Positions 51,623 through 62,261 are shown, numbered from the stretch's first letter. The stretch is 64,000 nt of DNA from DATBJJ01 sp963750915 (GCA_963750915.1 CAVVSF010000007.1:372001-436000); one strand, 5' to 3'. Notes: generated from the letters alone by a model not told the origin. Numbers and translations: made by a program.

Positions 51623-53296
51623 CTACTTCTCCTTGTTGTCGCCGCCGACCCGGGTCCGCATCAGCTCGGTGAGCTTGATCGCTTCCGGGAACTGCTGCAG
51701 CGCGAACTGGGTCTGTGGATCCTTCACCGCCAGGTTGCTCCTGGCTTCCTCCACGCCGAAGAGGGCGAGGTCGATGTCATAACGCAACATGGCCCGGATG
51801 AACTGGTCGTCCTTGGTAAACGAGGCTTCGTCGAGCACGATCTTGCGGTTCTTGAGCTGAGCCTTGAACTCGTTGACCATCTCGTCGGTGACGGTAAAGC
51901 CCTTCGAGATGCGCTTCTGGTTGCGGCTCGCCGCGCTCAGCCGCGTGTCACCCTCGGCGCTGAACTGGTCGGCAAAGTTCGCGAACTCCTGCCGCGCCCA
52001 GAGGGTGCGGCCGAAGCGCGTCGGATTGAAGCCTTCGACCGGCCCGGGGAGGAACTTGTCCGGCTCGATGCCGCCGCCGCCGTAGACCTTGCGCTTGGCG
52101 TCGGTGTAGAACAGCTCGGCGGAATCGTGCGACCGGTCGGCGCTCTGATCGCGCAGCGAGTAGGTCAGGTATTCGTCGAACGCCCCATCCCACGGCCGCT
52201 GAATCATGCGCCCGCTCGGCGTGTGGTAGCGCCCGGTCGTCAGCGCCAGCCCGGCGCCCTGCGTCCGCGATCCAATCGTGTAAACCGACTGCACCAGCGC
52301 CTTGCCGAACGTCGTCTCGCCGACGACGAGGCCGCGGTCGTGATCCTGGATCGCGCCGGAGACGATTTCCGAGGCGCTCGCGCTGTTGCGATTGACCAGC
52401 ACCACCAGCGGCAGCCTGGTGTACTCGCTCTCCTCGGTGGCGCGGTACTCTTCGTTCGAGCTCGGGGTCCGGCCGCGGGTGAAGGCGATCATCGAGCCCT
52501 TCGGCAGGAACCGGTTCGAGATCTTGATCGCCTGATCGAGCGGCCCGCCCGGATTGTCGCGCAGGTCGAAGATCAGCCGCTTCATCCCCTTGGCCGACAG
52601 GTCCTTCAGCGCCTTGCCGACTTCCTCGTCCGACGTCTCGGAGAAGTCCGCCAGCTTGATGTAGCCGGTGTCCTTGTCGAGCATGAAGGCGCCGCGCACG
52701 GTCGTGATATTGACGGCGTCGCGCTCGATCGTCAGGTCGATCAAGCCGTCGTGGCCGCGGCGGCGGATCGAGACGCCGACGGTGGTGCCCTTGGGCCCCT
52801 TCAACTGGGTCACGGCCTGGTCCGACGTCCAGCCCTTGGCGTCCTGCCAGCCCTTGGCTTCGTCTTCCTTGGTGTTGCTGCTCTTGATCCGGGCGATGAC
52901 GTCGCCGCGACGGAGGCCCTGGCGGTAGGCGGGCGAATTCTCGAACACCGACATGACGGTGATGTCGCCGTCGGTGGAAGTCTGAATCTGGATGCCGAGC
53001 CCGTAGTAGCTCCCCTGCTGCCGTTCGCGGAGCTGGCGGTAGGACCTCGGATCGAAGAAGCTCGAATGCGGATCGAGTGTCTTCAGCATGCCGTCGATGG
53101 CGCCGTAGACGAGGCGATCGGACGGCAGTTCGTCGACGTACTCCCGTTCGATCGCTGAGAGCGCCGACGTGAAAATCTTGTACTGCTGCGACACTTCGTC
53201 CTGCCGCGCCATCAGGCCGCTGCCCAGAAGGCCGCCGGCGAGCGCAGACAAGACCACCGCAAGGGTCGCGACGGGGAGAAACCGGGAGGTGCGCAT
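51623..53296 (-). CDS. S41 family C-terminal processing peptidase
   Basis: A 557-residue exported protease. The signal/anchor is RFLPVATLAVVLSALAGGLLG. The PDZ domain lies near residues 95-190 (SVFENSPAYRQGLRRGDVIA). The S41 core has LIFDLRDNPGGPLDQAI, catalytic Ser in VNRNSASASEIVSGA and Lys in TTFGKALVQ. The family trims C-termini of envelope proteins. About 150 C-terminal residues beyond the core are charged and helical. ATG 53296 is chosen from the promoter and signal peptide; longer in-frame starts exist upstream. Confidence 0.92.
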   Translation of the reverse strand: MRTSRFLPVATLAVVLSALAGGLLGSGLMARQDEVSQQYKIFTSALSAIEREYVDELPSDRLVYGAIDGMLKTLDPHSSFFDPRSYRQLRERQQGSYYGLGIQIQTSTDGDITVMSVFENSPAYRQGLRRGDVIARIKSSNTKEDEAKGWQDAKGWTSDQAVTQLKGPKGTTVGVSIRRRGHDGLIDLTIERDAVNITTVRGAFMLDKDTGYIKLADFSETSDEEVGKALKDLSAKGMKRLIFDLRDNPGGPLDQAIKISNRFLPKGSMIAFTRGRTPSSNEEYRATEESEYTRLPLVVLVNRNSASASEIVSGAIQDHDRGLVVGETTFGKALVQSVYTIGSRTQGAGLALTTGRYHTPSGRMIQRPWDGAFDEYLTYSLRDQSADRSHDSAELFYTDAKRKVYGGGGIEPDKFLPGPVEGFNPTRFGRTLWARQEFANFADQFSAEGDTRLSAASRNQKRISKGFTVTDEMVNEFKAQLKNRKIVLDEASFTKDDQFIRAMLRYDIDLALFGVEEARSNLAVKDPQTQFALQQFPEAIKLTELMRTRVGGDNKEK

Positions 53297-53303
53297 ACGG
53301 GGG

Positions 53304-53332
53304 ATCGTACCAACGAAGTACCGTAAAAGCAA
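53304..53332 (-). promoter_or_regulatory. Promoter of the S41 protease gene (leaderless spacing)
   Basis: On the minus strand TTGCTT (53332-53327), 17 bases and TACGAT (53309-53304) are followed by 7 bases and the ATG at 53296. The spacing predicts a transcript starting at the start codon. Confidence 0.6.
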
Positions 53333-53362
53333 CGACTTCGGGGCGAATCCCAAAGCGAACGG

Positions 53363-53391
53363 TTGACCCCTCCCCCGGGCCTTCCTATAAT
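53363..53391 (+). promoter_or_regulatory. Promoter of tatA-tatC
   Basis: TTGACC (53363-53368), 17 bases and TATAAT (53386-53391) make the best promoter in the window. The tatA ATG follows at 53437 with AAGGA as ribosome site. It is back-to-back with the protease promoter, about 30 bases away. Confidence 0.85.
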
Positions 53392-53436
53392 CGAGGGTAC
53401 GGCGTACAACCGCCCGGTTTTTCAAGGATTTCCAAT

Positions 53437-53754
53437 ATGTTTGGCCCCATCGGCATGCCCGAGCTGATCGTGATCATGGTGATCGCCCTGGTTATCTTCG
53501 GGCCGCGCAAGCTGCCTGAGCTGGGACGGTCGCTGGGACGCAGCCTCAACGAGTTCAAGCGTGCCTCGAACGAGCTCAAGCACACGCTGGACGATGAGAT
53601 CCGGGTCGAAGATCAGAAGGTGGCGGACGAAAAAGCCGCCCAGCAGCGCGCGGCCGAACAGCAGGCCGCCGAGCAGCAGGCCGCCGACCAGCGCTCGCCC
53701 GAAGAGCGCCGCCTCGACGCTGACGCGAGCATCCCGCGTCAGTCGACCCTGTAA
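53437..53754 (+). CDS. tatA: Twin-arginine translocase subunit TatA/TatB
   Basis: A 105-residue protein. One membrane helix (MPELIVIMVIALVIFGP) is followed by an amphipathic helix (KLPELGRSLGRSLNEFKRAS), the TatA pattern with FGP hinge. The tail is rich in Gln/Ala (repeated AAEQQ) and acidic. TatA multimers form the pore for folded proteins. tatC follows 14 bases downstream. Several proteins here have Tat-like signals (glycosylasparaginase, the exported isomerase). Confidence 0.92.
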   Translation: MFGPIGMPELIVIMVIALVIFGPRKLPELGRSLGRSLNEFKRASNELKHTLDDEIRVEDQKVADEKAAQQRAAEQQAAEQQAADQRSPEERRLDADASIPRQSTL

Positions 53755-53768
53755 GCCGACTGCCAGGC

Positions 53769-54584
53769 ATGGCCCTCGTCAAGTTCCCATCCGGCGCCGT
53801 CGCGCCCAACCCCGACGACCCGGACGACGACCGCCTCGACGACGATGGCGCAGGCGGGAAGATGTCCTTCCTGGAGCACCTCGACGAGCTCCGCAAGCGC
53901 ATCATCATCTCCGTCTACGGCCTCGTCGCCGGCTGCGTCGTATCCTTCATCTTCGTCAACCACACCGAGCGCTTCATCCTCGAGCCGCTGCACAAGATGA
54001 TGCCGGACGGGCAGCGCCTCGTCTTCACAGCGCCGACCGAAGGCTTCATGACGATGATGAAGATTGGCGCGCTCGGCGGCCTCTTCATCGCCCTGCCGAT
54101 CATCATCCTGCAGCTCTGGCTCTTCATCGCGCCGGGGCTCTACTCCAACGAGAAGCGCTTCGCGATTCCGTTCGTGCTCTTCGGCACGTTCTTCTTCGTC
54201 GCCGGCGCCGCCTTCTCGCACTACGTCGCGTTCCCCTACAGCTGGAAGTTCTTCCTCGGCTTCGAGAACGCGTACATCCAGTTCCTGCCCAAGTTGAGCG
54301 AAGCGTTCTCGCTCTGGGTCAAGATGCTGCTCGGCTTCGGCGTCATCTTCCAGATGCCGACGATCGTGTTCTTCCTCGCCCGCATGGGGATGGTGACGGC
54401 AGGGTTCCTGATCAAGCACTTCAAGTACACCGTCCTGATCATCTTCATCCTCGGCGCCGTCCTCAGCCCCGGCACCGACATCGTCTCGCAGGCGCTCATG
54501 GCCGGGCCGATGCTCTTGCTCTACTTCCTCAGCATCGGTATCGCCTGGCTGTTCGCGAAGAAGCGCGTCGCCAGCGAAGACTGA
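53769..54584 (+). CDS. tatC: Twin-arginine translocase subunit TatC
   Basis: A 271-residue protein with six membrane helices. The signature start MSFLEHLDELRKRIIIS comes after an acidic 31-residue extension rich in Asp. APTEGFMTMMKIGALGGLFIALP and NEKRFAIPFVLFGTFFF are TatC core motifs, with signal-recognising Glu residues in the N-terminal half. It recognises twin-arginine signal peptides. It is co-transcribed with tatA. Confidence 0.95.
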   Translation: MALVKFPSGAVAPNPDDPDDDRLDDDGAGGKMSFLEHLDELRKRIIISVYGLVAGCVVSFIFVNHTERFILEPLHKMMPDGQRLVFTAPTEGFMTMMKIGALGGLFIALPIIILQLWLFIAPGLYSNEKRFAIPFVLFGTFFFVAGAAFSHYVAFPYSWKFFLGFENAYIQFLPKLSEAFSLWVKMLLGFGVIFQMPTIVFFLARMGMVTAGFLIKHFKYTVLIIFILGAVLSPGTDIVSQALMAGPMLLLYFLSIGIAWLFAKKRVASED

Positions 54585-54601
54585 GCGAGCGGGCTCCGTC
54601 A

Positions 54602-55627
54602 ATGGTGATCAAGGCCTCCGCCGCGGCGGAAGTGACTGCGCTCGTCAGGGCCCTCACCGGTGCCGGCGCCGACCCCCGTGCCGACCCCCGTGCCGACAAC
54701 GTCCAGCGCGAGGCGGCGATTGCCCGCCTGTCGGTGATTGGCGGACGCGCGGTTGACAAGCTCCACCGCGCCTATGAAGGCACGACCGACCTCGCCACCC
54801 GCCTCGCCATCCTGCGGACGCTCGAAGCCATTCCCGACCACCGCAACCTGCCGCTTGCCGCGGGCGCGCTCGCCGGCGGCGGCGATGTCGCCATTGCCGC
54901 GATCGGCGTGCTGCGGGCGCTGCTCGCGTCCGAGCGCGGCGCGGCCGGCACGGAAGCGCTCGAGGCGCTCGTCACGACCGCGGTGGCGGCCAGCGACGAC
55001 CGGCGTCTCCGGGTCGCCGCGCTCGACGCGTTGAGCGACGTGCCCGGCGACGTCCGGGCGCGCGTCGCGCACGCGCTCGGCGCCGACGCGGAAGGCCCGG
55101 GTGTATCAGAGGGCGCGAACGATGTCGACCGTCAGCAGACCGCAGGATGGCAGGACGCGCTCGACGGCCGGCTGCCGGACGCACCGCAGGCGCTGCGCGC
55201 CGTCGTCAATGCCCGGGCCGCGGCGGCGCCGCTCAACTCGCTGCGGAAACTGATCGATGCAGTGCATGTGCGCGAGAACGAGACCGACGCGTCGATGCGC
55301 GAGGGCTGGCGGGCGCTCCGGGGATCGCTGCACCAGGCGCTGGCGCTGCGCGGCAGCCGCGTCGCGCTGTATGACCTGCGCGAATCGATCCCGGCCGGCG
55401 GCGAGCCGCTGCCGCCGTCGTTCCTGGCAGCGCTGCACGTGATTGGTGACGAGGCGTGCCTGGACCCGCTGGCCGCGGCGTGGGCGTCGGCAAGCGATGA
55501 ACGCTGGCGGCATCAGCTCGCCGGCGCTTTCAAGGCCATCGCCAGGCGTGAGCGCGTGTCGAAACGGCACGCGGCCGCCCGCCGGATCCTGGCGCGCATG
55601 CCGGCTGCTGAAGAGCTGTGGGAATGA
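54602..55627 (+). CDS. Alanine-rich HEAT-like repeat protein
   Basis: A 341-residue protein of unknown function. Helical pairs with repeated Ala/Leu/Asp spacing (ALVRALTGAG, AIARLSVIGG, LAILRTLEAIPD, AIAAIGVLRALLAS, LRVAALDALSDV) look like HEAT/PBS repeats. No signal or membrane segment is seen. It starts 17 bases after tatC and may share its transcript. A tandem GCCGACCCCCGT duplication lies in the first codons. It may be a scaffold; nothing more can be supported. Confidence 0.6.
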   Translation: MVIKASAAAEVTALVRALTGAGADPRADPRADNVQREAAIARLSVIGGRAVDKLHRAYEGTTDLATRLAILRTLEAIPDHRNLPLAAGALAGGGDVAIAAIGVLRALLASERGAAGTEALEALVTTAVAASDDRRLRVAALDALSDVPGDVRARVAHALGADAEGPGVSEGANDVDRQQTAGWQDALDGRLPDAPQALRAVVNARAAAAPLNSLRKLIDAVHVRENETDASMREGWRALRGSLHQALALRGSRVALYDLRESIPAGGEPLPPSFLAALHVIGDEACLDPLAAAWASASDERWRHQLAGAFKAIARRERVSKRHAAARRILARMPAAEELWE

Positions 55628-55703
55628 CTAAAGGGAGAAGGCAGAAGGCAGAAGGCAGAACAAGGCGATTTCTGCCTTCTGCCTTCTCCCTTCTGCCTTT
55701 TCG
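55628..55703. repeat. Inverted heptad element, AAGGCAG family
   Basis: The left arm AAGGGAG, AAGGCAG x3 is complementary to the right arm CTGCCTT x2, CTCCCTT, CTGCCTT. Only about 10 bases separate them, so the fold is a near-perfect hairpin of about 28 bp. It lies between the convergent HEAT-like gene and proS and touches both stop codons, so it probably ends transcription from both sides. Confidence 0.88.
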
Positions 55704-57164
55704 CTAGTACGACTTCGCGAACCAGGGATCGCCAATCGATGGCTTGCCGCAGACGACGCATGGATTGCCGGTGGCTTCGGCGCCGAACGGGGTGTTCCGG
55801 AGCGTGGCCTGCGTCTCGGCCTTGATTCGCGCCTCACACTCCTCGCTGCCGCACCACGCCGCAATGACGAAGCCGGGGCGGCCTTCCATCACCGATTTCA
55901 GCTCGTCGTAGCTCGAGACGCGGGTCGTGTGCGACTCGCGGAACGCCAGCGCTCTCGCGAAGAGCGCTTTCTGGATCTCGTCGAGGAGCGACGCAACGTG
56001 CGCCGGCAGGCCGTCCATCGCTACCGGCTGCTTTTCCTTGGTGTCGCGGCGCGCGAGGACGACCGAGGATTTCTCGATGTCCTTCGGCCCGATCTCGAGG
56101 CGCAGCGGCGCGCCGCGCATCTCCCACTCGGCGAACTTCCAGCCGGGGGTGTAGGCGTCGCGGTCGTCGAGGAAGACGCGGATGCCCTGCGCCGTCAGCG
56201 CGTCGCGCAGCTCGCGCGCCTTCGGCAGCACGGTCTCCTGCCAGTTGCCGCGCGGAATCGGGACCATGACGACCTGATACGGCGCGACGCGCGGCGGCAG
56301 AATCAAACCGCTGTCGTCGCCATGCGTCATGATGACGCCGCCGATCAGCCGCGTCGACACGCCCCACGAGGTCGTCCAGGCGTGCTGCACGCTCTTGTCG
56401 CGGCCCTGGAACTGGATCTCGAACGCCTTGGCGAAGTTCTGGCCGAGGTTGTGCGAGGTTCCGGCCTGGAGGGCACGGCCGTCGCCCATCAGCGCCTCGA
56501 TCGAGTAGGTGCGCGAGGCACCGGCGAACTTCTCGCTCTCGCTCTTCTGCCCGGCGACGACCGGCATCGCCAGCTCGTTCTCGGCGAACTCCTTGTAGAG
56601 CGACAGGATCTTCAGCGTCTCTTCCTGCGCTTCCTCCGCGGTTTCGTGCGCGGTGTGCCCTTCCTGCCACAGGAACTCCGTCGTCCGCAGGAACGGCCGC
56701 GTCACCTTCTCCCAGCGGACGACGTTTGCCCACTGGTTGATGAGGACGGGGAGATCGCGCCAGGACTTGATCCACTTGGCGTAGAGCGTGCCGATGATGG
56801 CTTCGCTCGTCGGCCGGACCACCAGCGGCTCGGCCAGCTCTTCGTCGCCGCCGCGCGTGACCCAGGCGACCTGCGGCGCGAAGCCCTCGACGTGTTCCTT
56901 CTCCTTCATGAGAAGGCTCGCAGGAATGAACAGCGGGAAGTAGGCGTTGACGTGCCCGGTGGCTTTAAACCGGCGATCGAGGGCCTGCTGAATCAGCTCC
57001 CAGATGGCGTAGCCGTACGGCCGGATCGCCATGCAGCCCTTGACCTCGGTGTAGTCGGCGAGCTCGGCGCGGCGGACGACATCGAGATACCAGCGCGAGA
57101 AATCCTCGGACTGGGGCGTGATTTCAGTAACGAGCGCGTCTTTCTTCGAATCCTTGTCGGCCAT
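55704..57164 (-). CDS. proS: Proline-tRNA ligase, archaeal/eukaryotic-like form
   Basis: A 486-residue class II synthetase of the short type without the bacterial editing insert. Motif 1 region is YGYAIWELIQQAL; motif 2 is RWEKVTRPFLRTTEFLWQEGHTAH; motif 3 region is TSWGVSTRLIGGVIMTHGDD. The anticodon domain follows, and a C-terminal zinc-binding domain has cysteines in WCGSEECE and CVVCGKP. It charges tRNA-Pro. ATG 57164 is preferred over the TTG 9 bases upstream. Confidence 0.95.
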   Translation of the reverse strand: MADKDSKKDALVTEITPQSEDFSRWYLDVVRRAELADYTEVKGCMAIRPYGYAIWELIQQALDRRFKATGHVNAYFPLFIPASLLMKEKEHVEGFAPQVAWVTRGGDEELAEPLVVRPTSEAIIGTLYAKWIKSWRDLPVLINQWANVVRWEKVTRPFLRTTEFLWQEGHTAHETAEEAQEETLKILSLYKEFAENELAMPVVAGQKSESEKFAGASRTYSIEALMGDGRALQAGTSHNLGQNFAKAFEIQFQGRDKSVQHAWTTSWGVSTRLIGGVIMTHGDDSGLILPPRVAPYQVVMVPIPRGNWQETVLPKARELRDALTAQGIRVFLDDRDAYTPGWKFAEWEMRGAPLRLEIGPKDIEKSSVVLARRDTKEKQPVAMDGLPAHVASLLDEIQKALFARALAFRESHTTRVSSYDELKSVMEGRPGFVIAAWCGSEECEARIKAETQATLRNTPFGAEATGNPCVVCGKPSIGDPWFAKSY

Positions 57165-57194
57165 GAGTCTCAATTCGTCGGGATGAGCGCGGCG

Positions 57195-58757
57195 TCAGCG
57201 CGATTCGCTGAGGCGGCGTTGCCAGTGTATATCGTCGCGTTTCGGGAAATCCTCGCGGTAGTGGCCGCCGCGGCTTTCTTCGCGGCGCAGCGCGGCGCGG
57301 GCGATCAGCCGGCCGACGGTGAGCAGGCTCGCCGCGCGCCAGCCTTCGGCGTCGAGCGATCCGCCCTGCTGGAGGTTGAGATCCACCGCCTTCCATGCCG
57401 GTTCGAGGCGATCGAGCGCCGACTGCAGGCCGGCCCGGTTCCTGAACAGGCCGACGTCCTGCCACATCAGCCGCTGCACCTCCGCTGCGGCGAGCGCGAT
57501 CGGCAGCACCGATGCATCGCCGATCGGCGCCGACGCCGCTGAGACCGCTGCGGTCCGCGCGCGCGGCAGCGCCGCCCGCATCGCGCGGCCGGCGCGGGCG
57601 CCGAAGACCAGACCCTCGAGCAGCGAGTTGCTCGCGAGGCGGTTGGCGCCGTGCACGCCCGTGCACGCGACCTCACCGGCGGCGTACAGGCCATCGATCG
57701 AGGTCTGCCCGTCGAGATCCGTCTTGACGCCGCCCATGACGTAGTGCGCTGCCGGACCGACGGGGATCGGGTCGCGCGCGAGATCGAGGCCGGCGGCGCG
57801 GCAGGCGTTCGCAATCAACGGAAAGCGATCGTGCACGAACGCCGGCTCGAGCGTCGCCAGCGACAGATAGACCGGCGCGCCGGTGCGCCGGGTTTCCTGC
57901 TCGATGGCGCGGGCGACGCGGTCCCGCGGCGCGAGATCGCCGACCGGATCGTAGCGCGAGACGAATGCCTCGCCGGACGCGTTGATCAGCTTCGCGCCTT
58001 CGCCGCGCAGCGCTTCCGACAGCAGGAATCGCGGCTGGCCCGCTACCCGCAGCGCCGTCGGGTGGAACTGCACGAACTCCAGATCGGAGACCGCGGCGCC
58101 GGCGCGATAGGCCATCGTGATCCCGTCGCCGGTCGCCACTGGCGGGTTGGTCGTATCGCTGAAGACATGGCCGGCACCGCCGGTCGCGAGCAGCACCTGT
58201 CCGGCGTGGACGAAGCCGGTGCTGCCGTCTTCGTGCAGGACTCTCGCCCCGATGCACCGACCCCGGCCGCCGTCGTCGATCACCCGAAGCTCGACGGCGC
58301 GGGCATGATCAGCGGTGCGGACGCCGGCGAGCGTGGACGCCTTCAGCCACAGGGTCCGCCCGATCTCGCGGCCGGTCGCGTCGCGCGCGTGCAGCACGCG
58401 GCGGGCACTGTGCGCGCCCTCCATCGCCAGCGCCGGCGATCCGTCCGGCTCGAGGTCGAAGCGGGCGCCCCACGCCATCAGCTCGCGCACGTACGCCGGG
58501 CCCTCGCCAACCAGGACGTCGACCGCCTGGGGATCGCACAGGCCGTCGCCGGCGGTGAGCGTGTCGGCGGCGTGCAGCGCCGGCGAATCGTTGGCGCCGA
58601 CCGCCGCGGCGATGCCGCCCTGCGCGTTGGCGGTATTGCCGTCGCGCGGATCGGCCTTGGTCAGGATCAGGACGGTACCGGCATCCGCCAGCTCCACCGC
58701 GGCCCGGAGCCCGGCGATGCCGCTGCCGATGATGAGGAAGTCCGCACGCTGATCCAC
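57195..58757 (-). CDS. nadB: L-aspartate oxidase
   Basis: A 520-residue FAD enzyme making iminoaspartate for NAD synthesis. The FAD-binding start is FLIIGSGIAGLRAAVELA; NAQGGIAAAVGANDSPALHAADT and LLATGGAGHVFSDTTNPPVATGDG are NadB motifs. ALASRARGI-like DLAPRDRVARAIEQE carries the active-site Arg. The helical C-terminus begins near LMWQDVGLFRN. The start is GTG. No nadA or nadC is seen nearby. Confidence 0.93.
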   Translation of the reverse strand: MDQRADFLIIGSGIAGLRAAVELADAGTVLILTKADPRDGNTANAQGGIAAAVGANDSPALHAADTLTAGDGLCDPQAVDVLVGEGPAYVRELMAWGARFDLEPDGSPALAMEGAHSARRVLHARDATGREIGRTLWLKASTLAGVRTADHARAVELRVIDDGGRGRCIGARVLHEDGSTGFVHAGQVLLATGGAGHVFSDTTNPPVATGDGITMAYRAGAAVSDLEFVQFHPTALRVAGQPRFLLSEALRGEGAKLINASGEAFVSRYDPVGDLAPRDRVARAIEQETRRTGAPVYLSLATLEPAFVHDRFPLIANACRAAGLDLARDPIPVGPAAHYVMGGVKTDLDGQTSIDGLYAAGEVACTGVHGANRLASNSLLEGLVFGARAGRAMRAALPRARTAAVSAASAPIGDASVLPIALAAAEVQRLMWQDVGLFRNRAGLQSALDRLEPAWKAVDLNLQQGGSLDAEGWRAASLLTVGRLIARAALRREESRGGHYREDFPKRDDIHWQRRLSESR

Positions 58758-58982
58758 GCTGAATCCGATCCTGTTATCCTACCATCCGGCTCTCTGCTTC
58801 CCCGGTCGGTCAGCACACCCCTGCCCGACGGCCGTTCACGAGACCGCCGCGACCCGGCATTGCCGCGCATGTCCGGCGGGCACGCACCGGGATGCCCCGC
58901 CCGGACCGGTAGCCACCGTGCGACGGGGCGATTCAACATTCACTTGACCCAGACCGACACTCAGCCGCCCTCGTCGACCGCC

Positions 58983-60062
58983 GTGAGCACGCGCCTGCAG
59001 GTCCGCGCCGATTCCGGCACCTACGACATCGAAATCGGCTCCGGCCTCAGCCGCCGCCTCGCCGAGCTCATCGACAGTCTCGACGCGCCAAAACGACGCT
59101 TCGTCGTCTCGAACCCGACCGTGTGGCGCCTGCATGGCGAGGCCCTGGCGTCGCTGACCAGCGAGGAGCCCATCCTGCTGCCGGATGGCGAGCGCTTCAA
59201 GAACCTGCCGACCGTCGGCCGCATCTACGACGCGCTCATCCGTGCCTCGGCCGACCGCGCCACGACCATCGTCGCCATCGGCGGCGGCGTCCTCGGCGAC
59301 ACCGCCGGCTTCGCGGCGGCGACGTTCCTTCGCGGCGTGCCGGTCGTCCAGGTGCCGACGACGCTGCTGGCGCAGGTGGACAGCGCCATCGGCGGCAAGG
59401 TCGGCGTCAATCATGCGGCGGGCAAGAACCTGATCGGCGCCTACCATCAGCCCGCGGCTGTCATCATCGATCCCGAGTTGCTCTCGACGCTGCCGCGGCG
59501 CGAGTTCCGCGCCGGCCTCTACGAAGTCGTGAAGTACGGCGTCATCGCCAGCCGGCCGCTGTTCGAGCAGCTGCAGAGCGGCATGCCGGCGCTCTTCGCG
59601 CGCGAGCCCCAGGCGCTCGTGCCGGTCATCGCCGAGTGCTGCCAGATCAAAGCCACCGTGGTCGAACAGGACGAGCGGGAATCCGGGCCGCGGCGGGCGC
59701 TGAACTTCGGCCATACCCTCGGCCATGCGCTCGAAGCGATGACGAAGTACCGGCGGTTCCGCCACGGAGAGGCCGTCGGCCTCGGGATGCTCGCGGCGGC
59801 GAACCTCTCGGTCGCCCGCGGGATTATGAGCGCCGCTGACCGCGACGCGCTGGGTACGCTCATCGCGCAGATGGGACCGCTGCCATCGGTGTCGGACCTC
59901 TCTGCACTCGCGACCGTCGAAGCCATTGGCCGCGACAAGAAAGTCATCGCCGGACGACTTCACTTCGTGCTGCCGGTGCGCATCGGGGAAGTCCAGACCG
60001 TCACCGATGTGTCGCTGGACGAGCTCGTCAAGGCGGCCAGGACGATTGGGTTGGCGAACTGA
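58983..60062 (+). CDS. aroB: 3-dehydroquinate synthase
   Basis: A 359-residue NAD- and zinc-dependent enzyme, the second step of the shikimate pathway. Nucleotide-binding motifs are PDGERFKNLPTV and IVAIGGGVLGDTAGFAAAT; VPTTLLAQVDSAIGGKVGVNH is a signature. Metal ligands are Glu in GLYEVVKYG, His in FGHTLGHALE and His in RRFRHGEAVGLG. GTG 58983 is chosen for standard length; a TTG at 58944 would add 13 residues. It is divergent from nadB. Confidence 0.93.
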   Translation: MSTRLQVRADSGTYDIEIGSGLSRRLAELIDSLDAPKRRFVVSNPTVWRLHGEALASLTSEEPILLPDGERFKNLPTVGRIYDALIRASADRATTIVAIGGGVLGDTAGFAAATFLRGVPVVQVPTTLLAQVDSAIGGKVGVNHAAGKNLIGAYHQPAAVIIDPELLSTLPRREFRAGLYEVVKYGVIASRPLFEQLQSGMPALFAREPQALVPVIAECCQIKATVVEQDERESGPRRALNFGHTLGHALEAMTKYRRFRHGEAVGLGMLAAANLSVARGIMSAADRDALGTLIAQMGPLPSVSDLSALATVEAIGRDKKVIAGRLHFVLPVRIGEVQTVTDVSLDELVKAARTIGLAN

Positions 60063-60065
60063 GGC

Positions 60066-60157
60066 AAGTTCGAAATTCGAAGGTCGAAGGTCGAAGTAGA
60101 AGTTCGAAGGTTGGAACTTCACTTCGAACTTCGAATTTCGAACGTCGAACTTTTCTT
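60066..60157. repeat. Inverted heptad element, AAGTTCG family
   Basis: The left arm is AAGTTCG, AAATTCG, AAGGTCG words; the right arm CGAACTT, CGAATTT, CGAACGT is complementary. The centre GAACTTCACTTCG at 60114-60126 matches the two copies in the infB-truB region more than 24 kb away. It separates the convergent aroB and ntrC-type genes and probably terminates both. Confidence 0.88.
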
Positions 60158-60159
60158 CC

Positions 60160-61548
<1,389 letters not shown>

Positions 61549-61560
61549 CCGACAAGCGGC

Positions 61561-62163
61561 CTAACGGAGCCAGCCGGGCGGCACGCCGGCTTTACGCGCT
61601 TCTTCTTCAATATCGGCAATCTGCTTGCGACTCTGCTCAACGTCGGTCTTCACCCGGCCGAGTTCTTCGATCGCCTTCGATCGCTCCTCGCCGATGCGGG
61701 CGCGCTGATAGGGATCGTCGCGGCCGCCGAAATCGTTCGTCAGTGAATTGATGCGGGTCTGCAGCGCCTGCGCAAACATCTCGTTGCGCCGGAGAGCCTC
61801 GCGCGCCTGACCAATCCGCCCGCGCCAGGCCTGTTCATCCCCCCGCTGACTGGCGGGCGCCCCGGCAGCCGGTGCTGCTGCGGGCGCCTGCCCATCGGCG
61901 GACGGCGCCGCACCAGACTCGCCCGTTGCCGGCGCTGCGTCAGGAGACGGCTTCTGCCGCACCGCGGATTCGGGCAGGTCCTTGTTGGTGAGGACCTTCG
62001 TTTCCTTGGTCCCCTTCCGCCGTTCCGCCTCTTTCCTTGCCACCTCAGCCAGAGGCGGCGCGGACTGCTGCGCCTCGACGGTTGAGGGAATGTAGAAGCC
62101 GGCCGCCAACAGGACGAGAGCCAGCGTAGACGCCACGCGTGACCGGATGGTGTTGACAGTCAT
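61561..62163 (-). CDS. Exported Ala/Pro-rich protein with C-terminal coiled coil
   Basis: A 200-residue protein. The signal peptide is VASTLALVLLAAGFYIPSTVEAQ. A charged region (EVARKEAERRKGTKETKVL) and an Ala/Pro linker (residues 75-105) lead to a helix predicted as coiled coil (IGEERSKAIEELGRVKTDVE). The family is unknown to me. It is upstream of, and 12 bases from, the NtrC-type regulator, so the two are likely co-expressed. Confidence 0.6.
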   Translation of the reverse strand: MTVNTIRSRVASTLALVLLAAGFYIPSTVEAQQSAPPLAEVARKEAERRKGTKETKVLTNKDLPESAVRQKPSPDAAPATGESGAAPSADGQAPAAAPAAGAPASQRGDEQAWRGRIGQAREALRRNEMFAQALQTRINSLTNDFGGRDDPYQRARIGEERSKAIEELGRVKTDVEQSRKQIADIEEEARKAGVPPGWLR

Positions 62164-62182
62164 AGTGGTTAAATGCCTGATA

Positions 62183-62210
62183 ATTATAGCACATAGCGGT
62201 TCCTCTTCAA
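62183..62210 (-). promoter_or_regulatory. Promoter of the exported coiled-coil protein and NtrC-type regulator
   Basis: On the minus strand TTGAAG (62210-62205), 16 bases and TATAAT (62188-62183) precede the ATG at 62163 by 19 bases. No clear Shine-Dalgarno site lies in the leader. The -35 overlaps the tail of the hairpin after the pilin genes. Confidence 0.65.
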
Positions 62211-62211
62211 C

Positions 62212-62232
62212 CGAGGGGCTTCACCCCTCGGA
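62212..62232 (-). terminator. GC-rich hairpin after the minor pilin genes
   Basis: CCGAGGGG-CTTCA-CCCCTCGG is a perfect 8-bp stem. It lies downstream of the pilin genes on the minus strand. No T run follows on that strand, so termination there would be weak or factor-dependent. Confidence 0.4.
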
Positions 62233-62261
62233 CTCTCCACGCGTTTATGAGATAGCTTCTT

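Noticed and set aside
54660..54700. Tandem GCCGACCCCCGT duplication as a repeat element
   Set aside because: It is a two-copy in-frame duplication within a coding gene, adding Ala-Asp-Pro-Arg; not related to the heptad arrays.
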